Shown: positions 41,571-55,750, counted from the first letter of the stretch. The stretch: 64,000 bases of DNA from Apoderus coryli (GCA_911728435.2 OU452210.1:10540001-10604000); one strand, 5' to 3'. Notes: generated by a model not told the origin, from the letters alone. Numbers and translations are program-made.

Positions 41571-43275
41571 CTTTTTGGATGATTTGTCTGTCCATCAGGG
41601 TTGAGCCACGTTGGTCAAATTGAATTATCTGACATATTCTCAGCATCCAAACGCCTTAAGAACAAATTTACCTCGGGTTCTGATAATGTTCCTTCATTCT
41701 TTGTCAAAGATTGCATTTCCGTGTTGGCTACTCCTCTGAAGTCAATTTTCGACCTAATTCTAAAAACAAACACTTACCCGGATCTACGGAAGGAATCTAA
41801 TATTGTCCCAATCTTTAAGTCTGGCGACAGGTCTCATATAAATAACTATCGTCCTATTTCCTTATTATCTAACTTTTCTAAGCTGTTTGAATCTATCTTG
41901 TATGAACGGATTTACACGGAAGTTAGGCGTTTGATTTCGGTCAACAAGCATGGCTTTATGTGTGGGAGATCTACGGTCACTAATCTGTCAATCATTTCTC
42001 ACTGTATCTCTGAAACTCTGGACCGTGGAGGTCAACTTGATGTTGTATACACCGACTTTGCAAAAGCTTTCGATACCCTGGACCACGGTGTCTTGCTGAG
42101 TAAGCTGCATGTGTTTGGATTTCATTCGAACTTGATAGCTTTGTGTGACTCTTATTTACAAAACCGTAAGCAATATGTATTTTACAACGGGTTTAAATCT
42201 AATATTTATTCTGCGACCTCAGGGGTTCCGCAGGGCTCTAATTTGGGTCCATTATTGTTTAATCTATTTATCAATGACCTGGATCAATGTCTGTTGGAAC
42301 GCAGGTTGTTTTTTGCGGACGACCTGAAAATCTTTGCTTCCGTGGACACAATAACGGATTGCATTGGATTGCAGAGTGATTTATATGCTCTTCAAACATG
42401 GTGTGACCATAATAGATTGACTCTCAATATTCAAAAATGCAAATGCCTTAGTTTCACGCGAAGGGCTACGCTTATTGACTATCCGTACACCATTTCGAAA
42501 TTCAGCTTGAGCGATGTCATGCGTTCACGGATTTGGGTGTCACATTCGATCACAAATTTTTATTCCTGGACCACATCAATAGAGTGACATCTGAGGCGTC
42601 ACGTATGTATGGCTTTATAATGCGTAACTGTAGAGGCTTTGATAGTGTTTCTGTGCTCATTACTCTGTTTAACACATATATCAGATCGAAACTAGAGTAC
42701 TCGTCTATTGTCTGGTATCCTCAGTATAATGCTCACAAGTTGGAGATCGAAAAAATACAACGCCGGTTTCTAAAGTATCTAGTTTTTAAAACAGATGGGG
42801 TTTATCCTGTTAGAGGAATCGATCATTGTTTGTTGCTGTCTCGTTTTAATATGCAGAGCTTCGAATATAGAAGAATTCAGTGTTCATTAGTAATGTTATA
42901 TAAATTATTGCGAGATAAGATAGACTGTTCTTCCTTGTTATCAAGTATAAATTTTTTAGTTCCTAGATTGAATACTAGATCAAATGCGACATTTTATTTA
43001 GACAGAGCTAGAACTAATGTGTTATTGAGATCGCCTGTACATATTATTATTAATAATTTTGATTCGATTTCTGGTAGATGTGACATTTTTACAACGGCAG
43101 AATATAACCTTAAAATGTTAGCTGCAGAAACATTTATAGTGTAAACATTTATAGTGTAAACGTGTGTATTGTAAGTTTTCTTTGTGTATTTAATTAATTT
43201 AATAGTTATTGATTTTGTATGTGTTGTCCTATAATTGGGAAACTGTTGGGCAATAAATGCTTTATTATTAAATAT
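41570..43275 (+). mobile_element. LINE, 5'-truncated, nearly complete RT domain
   Basis: A plus-strand non-LTR retrotransposon covering the RT domain, the C-terminal region and a 3' end GGGCAATAAATGC with a short ATT-rich tail at about 43252-43275. The endonuclease and ORF1 are absent or unrecognisable. The family matches the minus-strand copy at 37.4-38.7 kb in RT motifs and in the 3' terminal box. Confidence 0.88.
41601..43144 (+). pseudogene. LINE reverse transcriptase, single frameshift
   Basis: The first frame (41601-42587) has NNYRPISLLSNFSKLFE, NKHGFMCGRSTVTNLSIISH, the catalytic Asp in DVVYTDFAKAFDTLDHGVLL, TSGVPQGSNLGPLLFNLFIN and LFFADDLKIF with the catalytic Asp pair. A one-base shift near 42530 (after SDVMR) moves to a second frame: DLGVTFDHKFLFLDHINRVT, RSKLEYSSIVWYPQ, QRRFLKYLVFKTDG, RARTNVLLRSPVHI, ending at 43144. 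Apart from this shift the domain is intact, so the insertion is fairly young. No Met start is seen at the 5' boundary, consistent with truncation. Confidence 0.88.
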
Positions 43276-45330
43276 TAATTGATGCGCCCCTATAAGTACA
43301 TATTTATGTATTTAAAAAAAAACTTTTTAAACATAACCCGATATGTGAATTGGGTAATACGTCTTCAGCATCCGTTTTCATTATTTTGCAGCTACAAAAC
43401 AAGGCACAAAGTGGATAAACTGTCAGTAACATCCCGAGCGGAACCTGTATAGTGTAGAGTCAGTAATAGAGTCTATATTACTAAACAGCACCAAACTATT
43501 CAATGGTTAGCGTATCACGTAGCATATGTCTTTCTTATAGGCTTTTTTTTTTCTTTAAATGTTAAAAAAATAAACTAGCATGCAATAATTTCCCGTTTAA
43601 TAAATTGATGATAAATTAACTGTAACAAGCTTACCAACTTTGTTGCTGAAGTAATTATATAGAAGGAAGTTTACGTACCTGAAAAAGAAGAAAAAATGTT
43701 AATATGAGATTAAAAATATTATTAATTACTGGCATAAATATTTCAAAAGCGCATCAATTAATTATCATCAGTTGACAGTAAGAAAATAATCGAATATTTG
43801 AACTCAACTACTAATCCAGCTAAATTATAGAATCCATGCATATGTCGATATGTAGTCTCTACCCGAAAGGACTGCTTTATCCTAGGTTTGACCAAAGCCT
43901 TCGGGCAAACATATTCGAATTATGGCCTAACCTAGAAGTTCCTAACTAAAACTAAAATAAATAAAGAAAAGGCGCTTCATGAAATAAAAATTATCAAAGT
44001 TATTCGAGAATGATGTTGTTCCTGGATGATTCTCGGTAAATCTTCTGTATTAGGATACAGGAAATTATCCCATCTAAAGGAAAAAAATTAATTTGATTAA
44101 TATTTAAGCGAGGATTAATGAGTTGTGACATATTTTAGTGATGAGATATTCCTTTATAAAGACCTGTCAATTTTTCCCCACAAAACTCTTAGCTACTTGA
44201 AGGATAATGTCTAATTTATATTGCGATTAATATTCATTATGTAGAAAACACCCCTGCTTGGAAAATCGACCATTTCATTAAACCTGACGCCTGTGCGTTA
44301 GGAACTTTAGAAAGTAAACAAGCGACTTTGGTTATAGAGTAGATGAAAAAAAAAGGAGGAATTGGAAGAATACTGGCAGACATAAAAATGCAGTATACTT
44401 AATACGTTGTTGTTAAAGTGTCCTTCCTACATTTAAAAGATTTATTCAAGGAGAGAAAAGCGATTTGGCAAAAATAATGTGCATGGCTTGTTTTCATAAT
44501 TGGATTAGAACTTCCTGTATCACGACTTTTGAGTTTTATTTAGAAGAAAAGTAACTACAGTAAAATTTGTAGGTAATAATTATTTTTCTCATAACTGAAC
44601 AATATTAAAATGAATAAAACAGAATAATCTATCTGTGTAAGGAGTTTCCGTGTAAATCAGATCCATCCAATAATTGGAACTAATTTTCAAATACCGACAG
44701 AACAAAGTAAATTGAAAAACAAAAATCGCATCATGGGAAAATTGTAGGAAGTCTTAATTTTTGTGTAGCGTATCATTTTTCTACTCCTATAGTGTTGCTG
44801 TGTTGTATAATATAAAGAACGCCAACATCGTCTTAAATGTAACCAGGGTCAGCGTTAACTATGACCTTTAAGCTAGGTATTCGCACGATCTTCTGTGTAC
44901 TATGGGTATTCTCAATGTAACACCTGATATTTGTTAAAATGTTGTTATATACTTCCATGTAGTAAAATATTTTCTTCTATAAAATTTCAATATAAACTGT
45001 TATGAAATATTTGTTTTTGTGATAATTAAAACTAATTTTACTATAATAGTTGATGTTCATTAGTAAATAAATATTTTGCTGTATTCCTTTTGCATTATTA
45101 ATTCAAACAAAAGCTTCTAAATCTATAATAAGAATGAAGCAGAAAATCAACAGCTAACGTTAGAATCTAAAGCTAGATCTGAAATATTTTAAACCGATTC
45201 TTATACAAATGAAACAAAACAAAATATTGAAAATTTTATTTAATTATGATTTTCTATATAATACAGAATTGCTATATAGGGAACTTCGGGTGTATAAAAT
45301 ACGGAATATCTTAAAATTTGAACAAAGTAT
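43276..45330. other. AT-rich spacer between LINEs
   Basis: 2 kb without recognised coding sequence. A 44-bp segment at 43635-43678 has exon-like splice signals on the minus strand but is not supported (see rejected items). Confidence 0.5.
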
Positions 45331-45815
45331 AAAATATTAAACAATCTACAAAAATGTAATTTGGACATCGCACATGTTGGGGAAATACATAATTATAGTA
45401 CAAGGTTGGAGGATCATGTATATATTTCAAATGCTAGAATAAATATAGGTCTAAATTGTCCTTTCAACTCGGCATCTAGGACGTACAATGGTGTACCAAA
45501 TGAGATTAAGAAGTCAAATAATTTAAAGGTATTTAAGAAATTACTGAGTGGGTTTCTGGCAGATAATTGATTACACTTGTTTTGTTATAATATAGTTTAG
45601 TTATGACATCCGAGAATGGGATGAAGTGTTGGACTATAATACTGTAATTTGTAGTACAAATCACTGTGATTGTTGGTTTTTTTTTATTTTTAGTATTAGT
45701 TTTAATTTTGTTTTCCTTGATACCAGTGTTTCACACTGTTTTAGGTTTAGTTATATATACTTTGTAAATTGTATACTTGTTGATAATAAACTTTTCAAAA
45801 AAAAAAAAAAAAATA
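45331..45815 (+). mobile_element. 5'-truncated LINE 3' end with poly(A) tail
   Basis: The plus-strand frame 45361-45570 reads HNYSTRLEDHVYISNARINI, FNSASRTYNGVPNEIKKSNN, LKVFKKLLSGFLADN and a stop. This is the C-terminal pattern of several LINE RT ORFs (H-N-Y-x-T-R ... LYN-x-hP-x-x-I-K ... hhxhL). It is followed by a 3' UTR, AATAAA at about 45785, and a run of at least 15 A at 45799-45815. The poly(A) tail differs from the (ATT)n-tailed LINEs, so this is a different family. Confidence 0.75.
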
Positions 45816-48800
45816 TATATATAAATCTAGTTTTTCAGTGGAATAAGCTTGAAAATATAATATTAATCGAAACACAAAATAACTAACTCCGCATTATGGC
45901 ATGATTGATCAATAGTTAGAGCAAAAAGGTTTTTATATAATAAATTTATACTGTATTTTTATTTTCTAGAGCAGCTGTAATAATTAATTACCGTTTAAAC
46001 ATGCATTTTCATTAATCATGTAAAATTTTATAAAACTAATGACGTAAATAATTACAGTAGGTATAAATAATATATATTTATTACAAATTGTCATCAATAA
46101 ATTAATAACGTATGGATATACTTTTTAGACGCACATAAATCTTGAAAATCACTCACTACAAAATTTCTTAAATCGAACAAGAATTCAGTCAAGCAAACAA
46201 ACGTTCAATCCTCCAATCGATTCGTATTTCTCAATTAAAATTGATGAGCGAAGATATTGAATACAACACATAGTCTTTCTCATTCAATCCTTTTTTTACA
46301 TGTTTCAGAATTATAAAACTGTATAATCTATTGCACTGCTGTACAAGTATTGGTCTCAGATCAACATCAATCATCAACTTTAAGAAGTTTTCGTGGTTGT
46401 ATTTTGATGAATGAAATCTTACTAAGGCCAAGCATTGATTGAGAAAGACTGAGTGTTTTATTCATGGTCAAAGGGTTTTTGTGGATATTGTATTTACAAT
46501 AATTAGTAGGATACTTTCTGCACTAAATTGGATTGGGAGAAAACCTACAGTTGTGCGCAATAGAAGTACAGTACTTAGTAACTTTCTAAAAAACCATCCG
46601 TAAATTGCAGAACTAGATTTATTTACAATTATGAAAGTAAGTAAAGAGGTTAACTTTAAATAAAGCCATGGAATGGGCTAAATATTAAGGGAAACTCAGA
46701 CTGAAAAGTAAAAGGAATATTTATCTCCAAATATACATATATAGCAGACTGTTGAGTATGTACCTACTGTTTTCTTTGTCTAACACATGGTAGTTTATAG
46801 CAATAATAAAATTCTTATTTTCCCATAAATTTAACGTGTATAACCAAATTTAATAGATAATAAATGGGAAAATCTATTGGTATGTACATAAATCTTTTTC
46901 TTTTATTTTTATGGAAACCATTTATTTTTTGCTAAAACCTATACAGGGGGTATGACTATTATACCTGATAAAATAAGAAGACGATCAATTAAATTAACTT
47001 GTCTATGCACTTAACGAAATTACATCGAAAAATATTAAGTTTTATGATAAGTGCTAAAATATCGGTAAGTATCTATTTGAAAAATGAAAAAGCTATTTTA
47101 ATTTGAAATGTAGTTTGTAATACCCACGACTAATAGATGCATTATGTAAATTTATATCGCTTTTCAGGTTTTCTAATTTAATGAAATTTTTTGAATAATA
47201 TTTAGAATATTCCCCGGAACATAAACTGGGTTATGTTGTTTACAAAACAGTTTAAATGAAATGTTAGTAGTAAGTTAATATAAAGAAAAGAATTTCGTAA
47301 CAATATAGGTACAATTTTATAATGTCACTGTTCAACGGAATGTTTCTCATTTCAAAAATACAAATTCTGTTTCAGTATAGGTACATAGTACATAGTATGG
47401 TCTCTATAACCTCAAAACATCCCATATAAATTCTAATCGGTGTACCAGAAAAGAATAAGAATGAATTTTCTCTGGATACACATATTATAGTCCAAAGTAT
47501 TATTAATATAAAATTTAAATGTATGCCTACTGATATCAAAGTACGAACTAAATATAGTTTTTTTTTTCAAAGCTCTTTGTATAAAACTAGCTACGTTCTA
47601 AGCTTTAACTGAATCTTTTGTGTTTGACTATTTTATATTGAAAGTGTGGCGGTTTATCAGCCAAACAGGTTTTTGTTTTGAAAAGAATGAAAAAAGAACA
47701 GTGAGGTAAAACCAATTCTAGATAAATCGAAAAGCCTCATCTCTTTTCGTCTAGTTTGATTACATTTATAATGCAACATTAGGAATTCTGATGCGGTAGA
47801 ACTAGCATTGGGAATCAGAGTCGTCACAAGAAACTCCAAGATATTCACCAAACGAATTGGTATAGTTTCAACAAGTACAAGTTAAACGTTTAGTCTAATT
47901 AGTGTTTGTTTAGTTGTTAAATAACCTAATCCCAGTAAATATGCCAAAATTATAGGTATAGTTTATTATCTTTTTAGGGGTATATTTTGCTTGCATGTAA
48001 TTAAATTCTGGTCATTCCCAACAAGATTCTTATCCGCCACTGCTTCTAAAGCATCTCACTGTAACTCCAAAGATGTCTGATTATACAATTCCAATGTAGT
48101 TTAATCCATATACATCTCACATAGGTGAAAATCCATTGCAAGTAGAGCTCCAGGCGACAAGGTCTCCCTTAGGAACCAGCCTTGTTTACTTGGTGTCAAG
48201 TCAGGTTGACAAGTGATAGGTTTGGAATAATAATATAGTAAAAAAGACGTTTTAAACGTTTAGCTAACGAATTTAAAAACTTATTACAATGCAAAAATGT
48301 GCGAATAACATTTCTCTTATAAAGTCATTTTTCAAATAGGTCACATTGAAGTGCTGATGGTGAAATGTATTATTGAGAAGGAATTTTAAATTGGTGACAC
48401 GAAAAGCAATTAAAAATGAAATTTGTACCCGGATTTTTATACATGAAAAAAATACATTATTAGAAATTTAAAATTATTCACATCTTAAGAGAATGCTCTG
48501 AGAATTTTAAATTATGGATGTTCGATGTTGTACAAGTTGAGGTCTTGTGAAAACCGCTAAACTTGAAACGTGCGATAAATGCGGGTATTAAATTTTCGTT
48601 GCCACCCTATTTCACATTGTAGCCCAAAATTAATTACATATTCTGTGGTTACCATGGCACTATTTTTGGATATGCGTTGCCAACAAGCTGCTAAACTTTT
48701 CAACAACAATAAATACTGTTTCTAGGTGACTAAATAGTTCACGCAATTTTGGTTTTCTTGCACAGTGCTTTGTAAATAGAATAAAAATGCACATTTATGC

Positions 48801-49182
48801 TATACAAGACAATGACCAGCAACACTTACAGGAGCCGAAATCCATACATTGGTAAGAAAATATAATTTAAAAAACCAGAATGAACAGAGATACTACTACC
48901 CATTACGTTATCTAAATACTTCACTACATAGGCATAGGTATGAATAATATGTAAAATAATTCCTCGTATTAATTTTCAAAGTAATCTTTGCCTTACACGG
49001 AAATTCGATATCATATTTGTTTTCTTTGTATTTCACCTGGGTATATAATATTTATGTTCAGCATTTAGAGCAAAAACAATACTGATTTTTATCACGACAT
49101 ATTTCTTTATCAGCGGCGTAGCATTTATTTTACTGTTACTCCTATTCAAAATCAATACAAAATAATTTTCCTAAACTCCTGA
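45816..49182. other. AT-rich spacer
   Basis: 3.4 kb without a supported gene. Minus-strand frames at 46231-46431 (66 codons) and 47657-47851 (64 codons) are unrecognised. A higher-GC stretch at about 48000-48240 looks like TE debris but has no intact motif. Confidence 0.45.
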
Positions 49183-49610
49183 TTGCATTTTTGGGGGACT
49201 ATTGTCGCTCATAGCGCCATACATTCCGCCGCCTCATCATCGATGAAATCAATTAAATCTACTCATACCCAATTGGCTATTGATTTCGATGGATTGATAC
49301 ACTTCTTCAAATGTACCAAACCCGACAGAGTGGTGAAAAAAAAAACCAATCCTGTTGCTGAATTTCTTAAGACGGTTTTACAGGAATGCATCTGTCATGC
49401 TGTTGTAAACATGATTTTATGTCGCAAAGATCAACTATTACTAACCTATTGGTTATTTTGCAAGAGTTTTTAGCCTAGGAGGCTATAAATTCTATTGTTA
49501 TGTTGCCTCCTCTGGTGTTCCTCAAGTATCTAATTTGAAACCATTATTATTTCTGATATTTATAAATGAGATACATACAACAACTTACTTACTACTTTAC
49601 TTTAATGTAC
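49183..49610 (+). mobile_element. LINE RT fragment, decayed
   Basis: Two RT motifs in order on the plus strand: HDFMSQRSTITNLLVILQEF (49410-49471; compare HGFMxGRSTxTNL) and ASSGVPQVSNLKPLLFLIFI (49505-49573; compare SGVPQGSNLGPLLFxIFIND). Key glycines are mutated and the catalytic segments are lost. The sequence before 49400 is an open frame without a recognisable motif. Confidence 0.65.
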
Positions 49611-52508
49611 TTGAATAAACCCGACATCAAAAGCGCTTAATTTAAAATAAATTGTAAATTCAATTTCAAAAACATTAAATACAGCTTGTTTTCGAATATA
49701 AAAAATATTTTTTACACATCAACATGATAATAAGAAAACGAAGGAAAATAAAACTACATGTGGAAATTAAATAATCTTCATATATAAACTGGGTTAAAAA
49801 AATCCATTTAAACGAGAACCTCTCTAAAGTGCTTTCATATTTTACATGTCATACAAATTCTTTCTCTCTGTATATGAAAAAAAAAGAGCTTTTATTATAA
49901 TTTTTATGTTGGTACGCGCTGTTTACGTGGTTGCAACAATGGCTACAGCCAAGCCAACCAACTATTATACGGTAATTCAGATTCCCTCCCATTGTTGCCA
50001 TTACCTGTATCCCGTATCCCGCTCCAATATAAAAATGATATAAAAAGAGGAAATAAACAACTTCATATAATACTTTAAAAGATACCATTAGTTAAAATTA
50101 AATATTTCGCTAAATTGTCGGTGTATAGCACAAACTACCATGAAAATAACCTGTTTTTAACCATTCAGTTTGAACGATGCTTATGTAACTGGTAAACATT
50201 CGTTTTCGAGAGTTTCGCTACAGAAACAAAGAGTTTAGTTGTGAGTTAAGGGACAAAATTACGACGTATGTCATTATTATTATTAAAATAAAATTGTTTT
50301 TAAACTTGATAGACACAAAATACTTCTATAGTTCTTCTTGATCACCCTGTATAGGTAGGTATACGAATAAATGAATCTCTATATAATCTAGAAAAAAATA
50401 TCATGAAACGGTTTCAAAATAGATAGATATATTTTCAACAAGTTTACATGGCTCTATATTAATATTAAGATTAATATTATTAATAGCTTTTAGTTTCACT
50501 GATATTAATGACCAAGAAGTATGACACTTGACAAATGCCAATTAAGATGTCAGATAAGAGCTGACAGGTCATTTTAGAGAAAATAAAACTTTCGGAATTA
50601 ATGTTTTAGGGATAGGATAGGAAGAGAAGAAACTCCTAAATGTATATTCTCAATATTGTTATGTAAATTAAGGACAAGGGTTCGTCTCTCGCACTCAGAC
50701 AAAAGATAACATTTAAACGTGAGCATTTTATAGTTTGCAAAAGGATTTTAACATCAATTGAAGTTAATTTGGAAATTATACAACAATGTGGTGTAATTAT
50801 TCGTTAAAATGTTCTTTATGCTGAAATATTTAATTAATTAAGTAGGTACCTACGTTTTGGTGAAACAAAAATTTGAAAAGGATGTATCCGGTTTCCTTGA
50901 AGTAATTAATAACAATTCTTAGGCAATTTATTTTTAACCAACAGAGAAGCAAATAAAGTACTTATTGCGACAAAACCAAAAATATACTCTCATCTATTGT
51001 CAAACAATTTAATATGTTTAATAGACACCAATTTTTTAAGGGAGAAAACATACACTATATCTACTCCCTTCTAGTCTCTATTTCCTACTTGATTAATGGT
51101 TAGGAATTTTGATGCCTAACATGTTAAGTTCAAGCTAAGAGGTTTATCAAGCCTTGTATCATGAAACTGTAACTATCTGCTTCTCTCTTACTTGCATTAT
51201 ACGAACTTTCCAGGATAGCAGGAAATTTTGAAGACGATTCATAATAAGCTCATTAGTGAATTAAATAATAGACCCATAAATATCTCAAAATATGGTAGAA
51301 ATTTGCGTTCAACGTATGTGATATATTATCATAATATAATTAAAGGTGCGGTGTAATTTGGACAGGAGATCTTCATTTCGCAGATTTCCTCAAATTTATT
51401 TTACTTACGCGAAATAAATCAAAAAATTGCTGGTAACCAATCAACTAATCATAATATCTTGTTACTCTGTGGCAAATACATCGTCTATAAATTTTGAAAT
51501 ATTGAATCATCTCTGGAAACATTTCATTGGTAGAGCTGCTGTATATATAGGTATATATTGGGAAAATATTAAGCCCTTTAAATTACTTGAAATACAAGCA
51601 TAAATTCCAAACATTAATCTACAAAAGCTTCTGTGATTTAATCCGGCAAAACAAATATCTGTTCGGGAATATTGAATATAACCCTTATCTTGGAGGGGCG
51701 TACATCAGCGTTGTTGGCAAAAGAGCCTTAAAGATTTTTTAGAAATTATATAATTATTTCAAACTGTTTATTTATTTTATTGCTACGACTTTAGATTGTT
51801 TTTAAATATACAAAAGTGATCATTCAAATTTGGTTGAGTTCATTCAGGACATCGGTATCGTTAGGCGCTACTTTTGTACGATACACAATCCGTCTTCAGC
51901 TCTATACCATCTTATTTTGTTGTGAACTTTCGAAAATTATTTTTCCTTGTTCAGTTGCAAAAATAGTCTGATCAATATGTAAAACCATCTACTTTAAATA
52001 TTAATTAAAGTTGGTATCTGTTCGCTTAAAGTATATTTTTCCAATTGGATGGTGTTTCAAAATTAGATACATTTTTGTATTCCATACGGGAGGGTGGCGA
52101 GAAAAAGGTTACACCAATTCTTCATGCTCAGTGCCATGAATTTGTGCTTGACAATTATTACAACACCTTCCCCCTATTTATTCGCTACATATTCTCCCTT
52201 TTTTTTTTATACCTACTCGTATACCTAATATAATATATTCCCTCAACTCAGTCGGTTTATAATTCCTATATTTTCCCTATGAAGTTTTCTGTATATATGT
52301 GTGTTGTTCAAAAGTAATAGAAAATGTCAGCTGCAGCTTGCGAGAAATAAAATAATATTTTTATTTACAAAAAAATATATATTTTACGCAAAAAGAGCTA
52401 TTTCTCCTAAAATTCTAACTCTAATGTATTCATATATTTACTTTCCGCTCTTTTAAGCAAAAAATAATCTCGCCTGAGTAAAAATTCTCTAATTACGAAA
52501 TAATAAAT
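49611..52508. other. AT-rich spacer
   Basis: About 2.9 kb with no recognised gene or element. Confidence 0.5.
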
Positions 52509-52805
52509 TTACATTTTTGTTTTGCAATTAATTATACCTCGTCTTTTTCTATATGCATAAATATAACGTTTTAGAACAAGCAATTCTTTACAGTATGAGT
52601 GCAATCTAAAAAAAATTGCAACAATATTTTCCCAACTGGACACACTATTATTAAAAACCTGTATAGGCTCGTTCCGAAGCTTGTGGATATTGTGAGCTCC
52701 AACATTTTTGATGTAGCAGTCCCTAAGGTTTAATAATTCAGTTCTACCGAAGAATCTTTTCATGGTATTTGAAGTTGCCGTACAGGTACCTGGTTTGCAG
52801 TACAA
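52509..52805 (-). CDS. unrecognised open frame, possibly TE-derived
   Basis: A 98-codon minus-strand frame (MYCKPGTCTATSNTMKRFFG; later RDCYIKNVGAHNIHKLRNEP and KELLVLKRYIYAYRKRRG). Amino-acid composition is more protein-like than that of most chance frames here, but I recognise no family. It is probably a relic of a mobile element or chance. Confidence 0.2.
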   Translation of the reverse strand: MYCKPGTCTATSNTMKRFFGRTELLNLRDCYIKNVGAHNIHKLRNEPIQVFNNSVSSWENIVAIFFRLHSYCKELLVLKRYIYAYRKRRGIINCKTKM

Positions 52806-53844
52806 AAAAAAAACTATTTTTCATCAAAACAATGCTCGAGTTCACAAAAGTCAGAGCACTGATGGGATAGAATTAGAAAAACACAGTACAAGTTTTATTG
52901 AATTTACAAGAATAAATAACCAGATTATGTAATTTACACAACAAATATTAGAATTAAGAATATATTTCCCTGCTTCTGTAGCGAGGAGCTAGTGAACAAA
53001 GTATAAATGGGGAGAAAAATGAGAAGTAATTAAGAAAGTCTGAATGTTGGGAATATTGACTATAGCAGTGAAAAACGCGATGTTTTCCTCGTTTCCTTTC
53101 GTGTAAGTCTGTCAATTGAAAGAGCGTGACCATAAATCAGTTTTTCTATTATTGTTACGTCATCAACAATTCCCAAAACACACCATCTGGCGACACAAGT
53201 CGTAAAAAATATATAACACTCGTTGTAAATCAGAAGAAAAAAAGGGTACGACAAATTATACATCAATTGTATAGACTACGTTTCAGTTGGAAGAATTTGG
53301 TAATAATCAATCTTGTTAGAAAAAATATGCAACATTTAGAGCGTATTCTCTTTTCACGACATTTTAAAATTATCATGGATATGCGTCAGCCTCAAAGTCC
53401 TTTCAACACTACCTAAAAAACTGTTTGACTATTTTTTTCCAAAATTTTCTCCGTCTACACGCAGCAGACATTATAAAATCGATATGTACCTAATAATAAA
53501 TCGTAGTGAATTTATGTAACATCATATAGCTAAGAATAATACTAACCACATGTAATTTCCACATTTTATATAAAGCTTTGGTCAGTAATGACATCAAATA
53601 TCAACAATAACCAAATTTAATTCACTTTAGAAAGCAACATATAAAAGATACATCAAGTAATACCTATATAGGAAACAAAAACATTTCCCCTTGTAAATAA
53701 ATATACACAGAATATTATCGCTAATGGTGTTTTGCTTTAAAATAACCGGTGGACAGAATAGCTAAATTTACCTACTATATTAAAGATTTAAAAATGATTT
53801 TTAAATGAACGACAATAGTAGATTTTTCTGACTTCTTATTTGTT
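52806..53844. other. AT-rich spacer
   Basis: No feature supported; a plus-strand 96-codon frame at 53126-53416 is unrecognised. Confidence 0.45.
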
Positions 53845-53925
53845 CGGCCAGTTTATTGGATACCGTCTCTCCCCAAGGCGCTAACTTAGGACCATTCCTG
53901 TTCAATGTGTTGACTGTTTGGAGTA
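53845..53925 (+). mobile_element. LINE RT scrap
   Basis: In frame it reads SLLDTVSPQGANLGPFLFNV, recognisable as a mutated SGVPQGSNLGPLLFN motif of LINE RT. No other part of the element is visible. Confidence 0.5.
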
Positions 53926-54960
53926 AACCTGCATGAGTGTTTAAATTTCGCGTACGCTCCTGTGTTGCATGGTGAACCTTAATTTCTATGAAGTTTTTTC
54001 TTAGGATGATTTAACTTAAAATTTTTCATTCAACTTAAACGTATATAGCTAGTGTAATAAATATGTGCTATTTACGTTGTATAATGCCTCAAATCAGTTC
54101 AATTAATGTCAGTCAGGATATTCTTCAGGGATTTGAATGAATTTGCTGAATTATTTTGCATTTCAAATTCTAGTCTATTTTTGTCGTATATACTCCGCAT
54201 ACCTACCTATATGACAAACCAATTGTTTTATTGATTTCAGTGGTCTTGCTTCAAACAATTAGATTTTTTGAGCTAATAGCATTACATAAATCACTGTTTT
54301 ACAGTCAGTCGGTTAAAAAATTAAAATCGTATCTTTTTTATGAGTATTTCCCCAGTTCTACATAATCCAACCGATAATAAATCTTTCTTAATCCAACTGA
54401 ATAAAAAAAACTAACGGACTTCAATGGTGTAGGCACTATAGGGAAAGAAAATAATATGCTAAATAAGTCTTGTTCCTATGGAATTACTATTAGGTATACA
54501 CGGGATCAAATAGAAACTCGATTTATGATAAATAACTACTGAAACATGGGCGCCTACAAATAATTTATTTTAGTGCGTAGAACAAACAATGCTATCCTCT
54601 CTCATTAAATATAACGTCTTAGAATTCTTAAGCTGATATCTCAACAAAATGTTTGTAATATTTTTTACACTGCATAAAATATGAGCATATACTTAGTAAG
54701 AATGTATAGAATTTATTAAAAGGCTAGAAAGTAAGTACCTACAATTTCTCTCAACTAGCATTCTTCATTTCTGACCCTTTTTGTTCTGCCTATGATTCCA
54801 AAGATATAGGAAACCAACATTGCATGATTTGTTAATATAAAATATGAAAATAGTGTGAGAACGTGACTAGTTTCATATAATTCAACAATATTTTGCTTGA
54901 TATAGCTTGTCATAACTACATTTATAAATTGGTTAACAATTTTTTTAAACAAGACATCGT
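53926..54960. other. AT-rich spacer
   Basis: 1 kb with nothing recognised. Confidence 0.5.
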
Positions 54961-55088
54961 TTACACGAAATCATAAATATCTTTCTGTTGCTTCTTGCGT
55001 TGCGTTGAATTTGTTGAACCAAACACAATATCCTCTTGAACCTGTATACGAGGTGCAACAATATCTTCGCACTTTAAGCTATTCTAAT
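54961..55088 (-). CDS. possible short terminal exon, unknown
   Basis: On the minus strand, after a plausible acceptor (gttgattag), a frame reads NSLKCEDIVAPRIQVQEDIV, then FGSTNSTQRKKQQKDIYDFV and a TAA at 54961-54963. The segment is less AT-rich than its flanks and has mixed charged/hydrophobic composition typical of protein. I recognise no family; it could be a last exon of an unseen gene or TE residue. Confidence 0.25.
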
Positions 55089-55750
55089 CAACTAATTTTG
55101 TAAAGAGCTAAACTATGTTAACATTATAACAATCATTATTCAGCTATTTGATTTGATGACGTGTAATTGATTGGATTAACTAACAAGTCGGATTACAAGA
55201 TATAAGTGCTTGAATAAAACTGTATATTGCTCAGCTTTCCACCCGGTATATTCGTGTAAGAACTTGTGAAATTCAACGAATTTCCTCTAGGAACACAACA
55301 TGTTATTATGCTTTATATACCTAAAGCTTTTGGTAAACATGTTATAGCAAATACTGCGGTCGCACAACCCAGATTCATCTTAGCCCTTAGGTCACGTAAT
55401 CAGATATATTGCTTTGGTTATATATGATAATATTAAACATATTTAATTTTAATTAAAACGGAAAACTTTGGAAAATGTTTTAAATTAAATTTAAATACCA
55501 CAAATAATGTTAAAAATTTAGGAGATGGAAAATGATTTTTATTTGAAAATCTTTCACCCTCCTATTATAAAGTATCCTTATCACATATATCTTAACGATG
55601 CGTAAATTTGACATGGCTTCCCTATTCTACAAAACTAAGGAAGAGTTCATAAATTACTAAAATGAAAATGGAGTTGCTATGTTAGGGGGTATGATACTTA
55701 GAATATAAGATTTTAACAAAATTTAATGTGTTCAAATTTACACATACGCA
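55089..55750. other. AT-rich spacer
   Basis: No feature recognised. Confidence 0.5.

Noticed and set aside
43635..43678. Possible 44-nt minus-strand exon (strong polypyrimidine acceptor, donor GTAAGC, reading YVNFLLYNYFSNKV) that might be a sema exon
   Set aside because: Its end phase does not join the next PlexA exon, the peptide does not clearly match a sema blade, and such coincidences are expected by chance in 40 kb.
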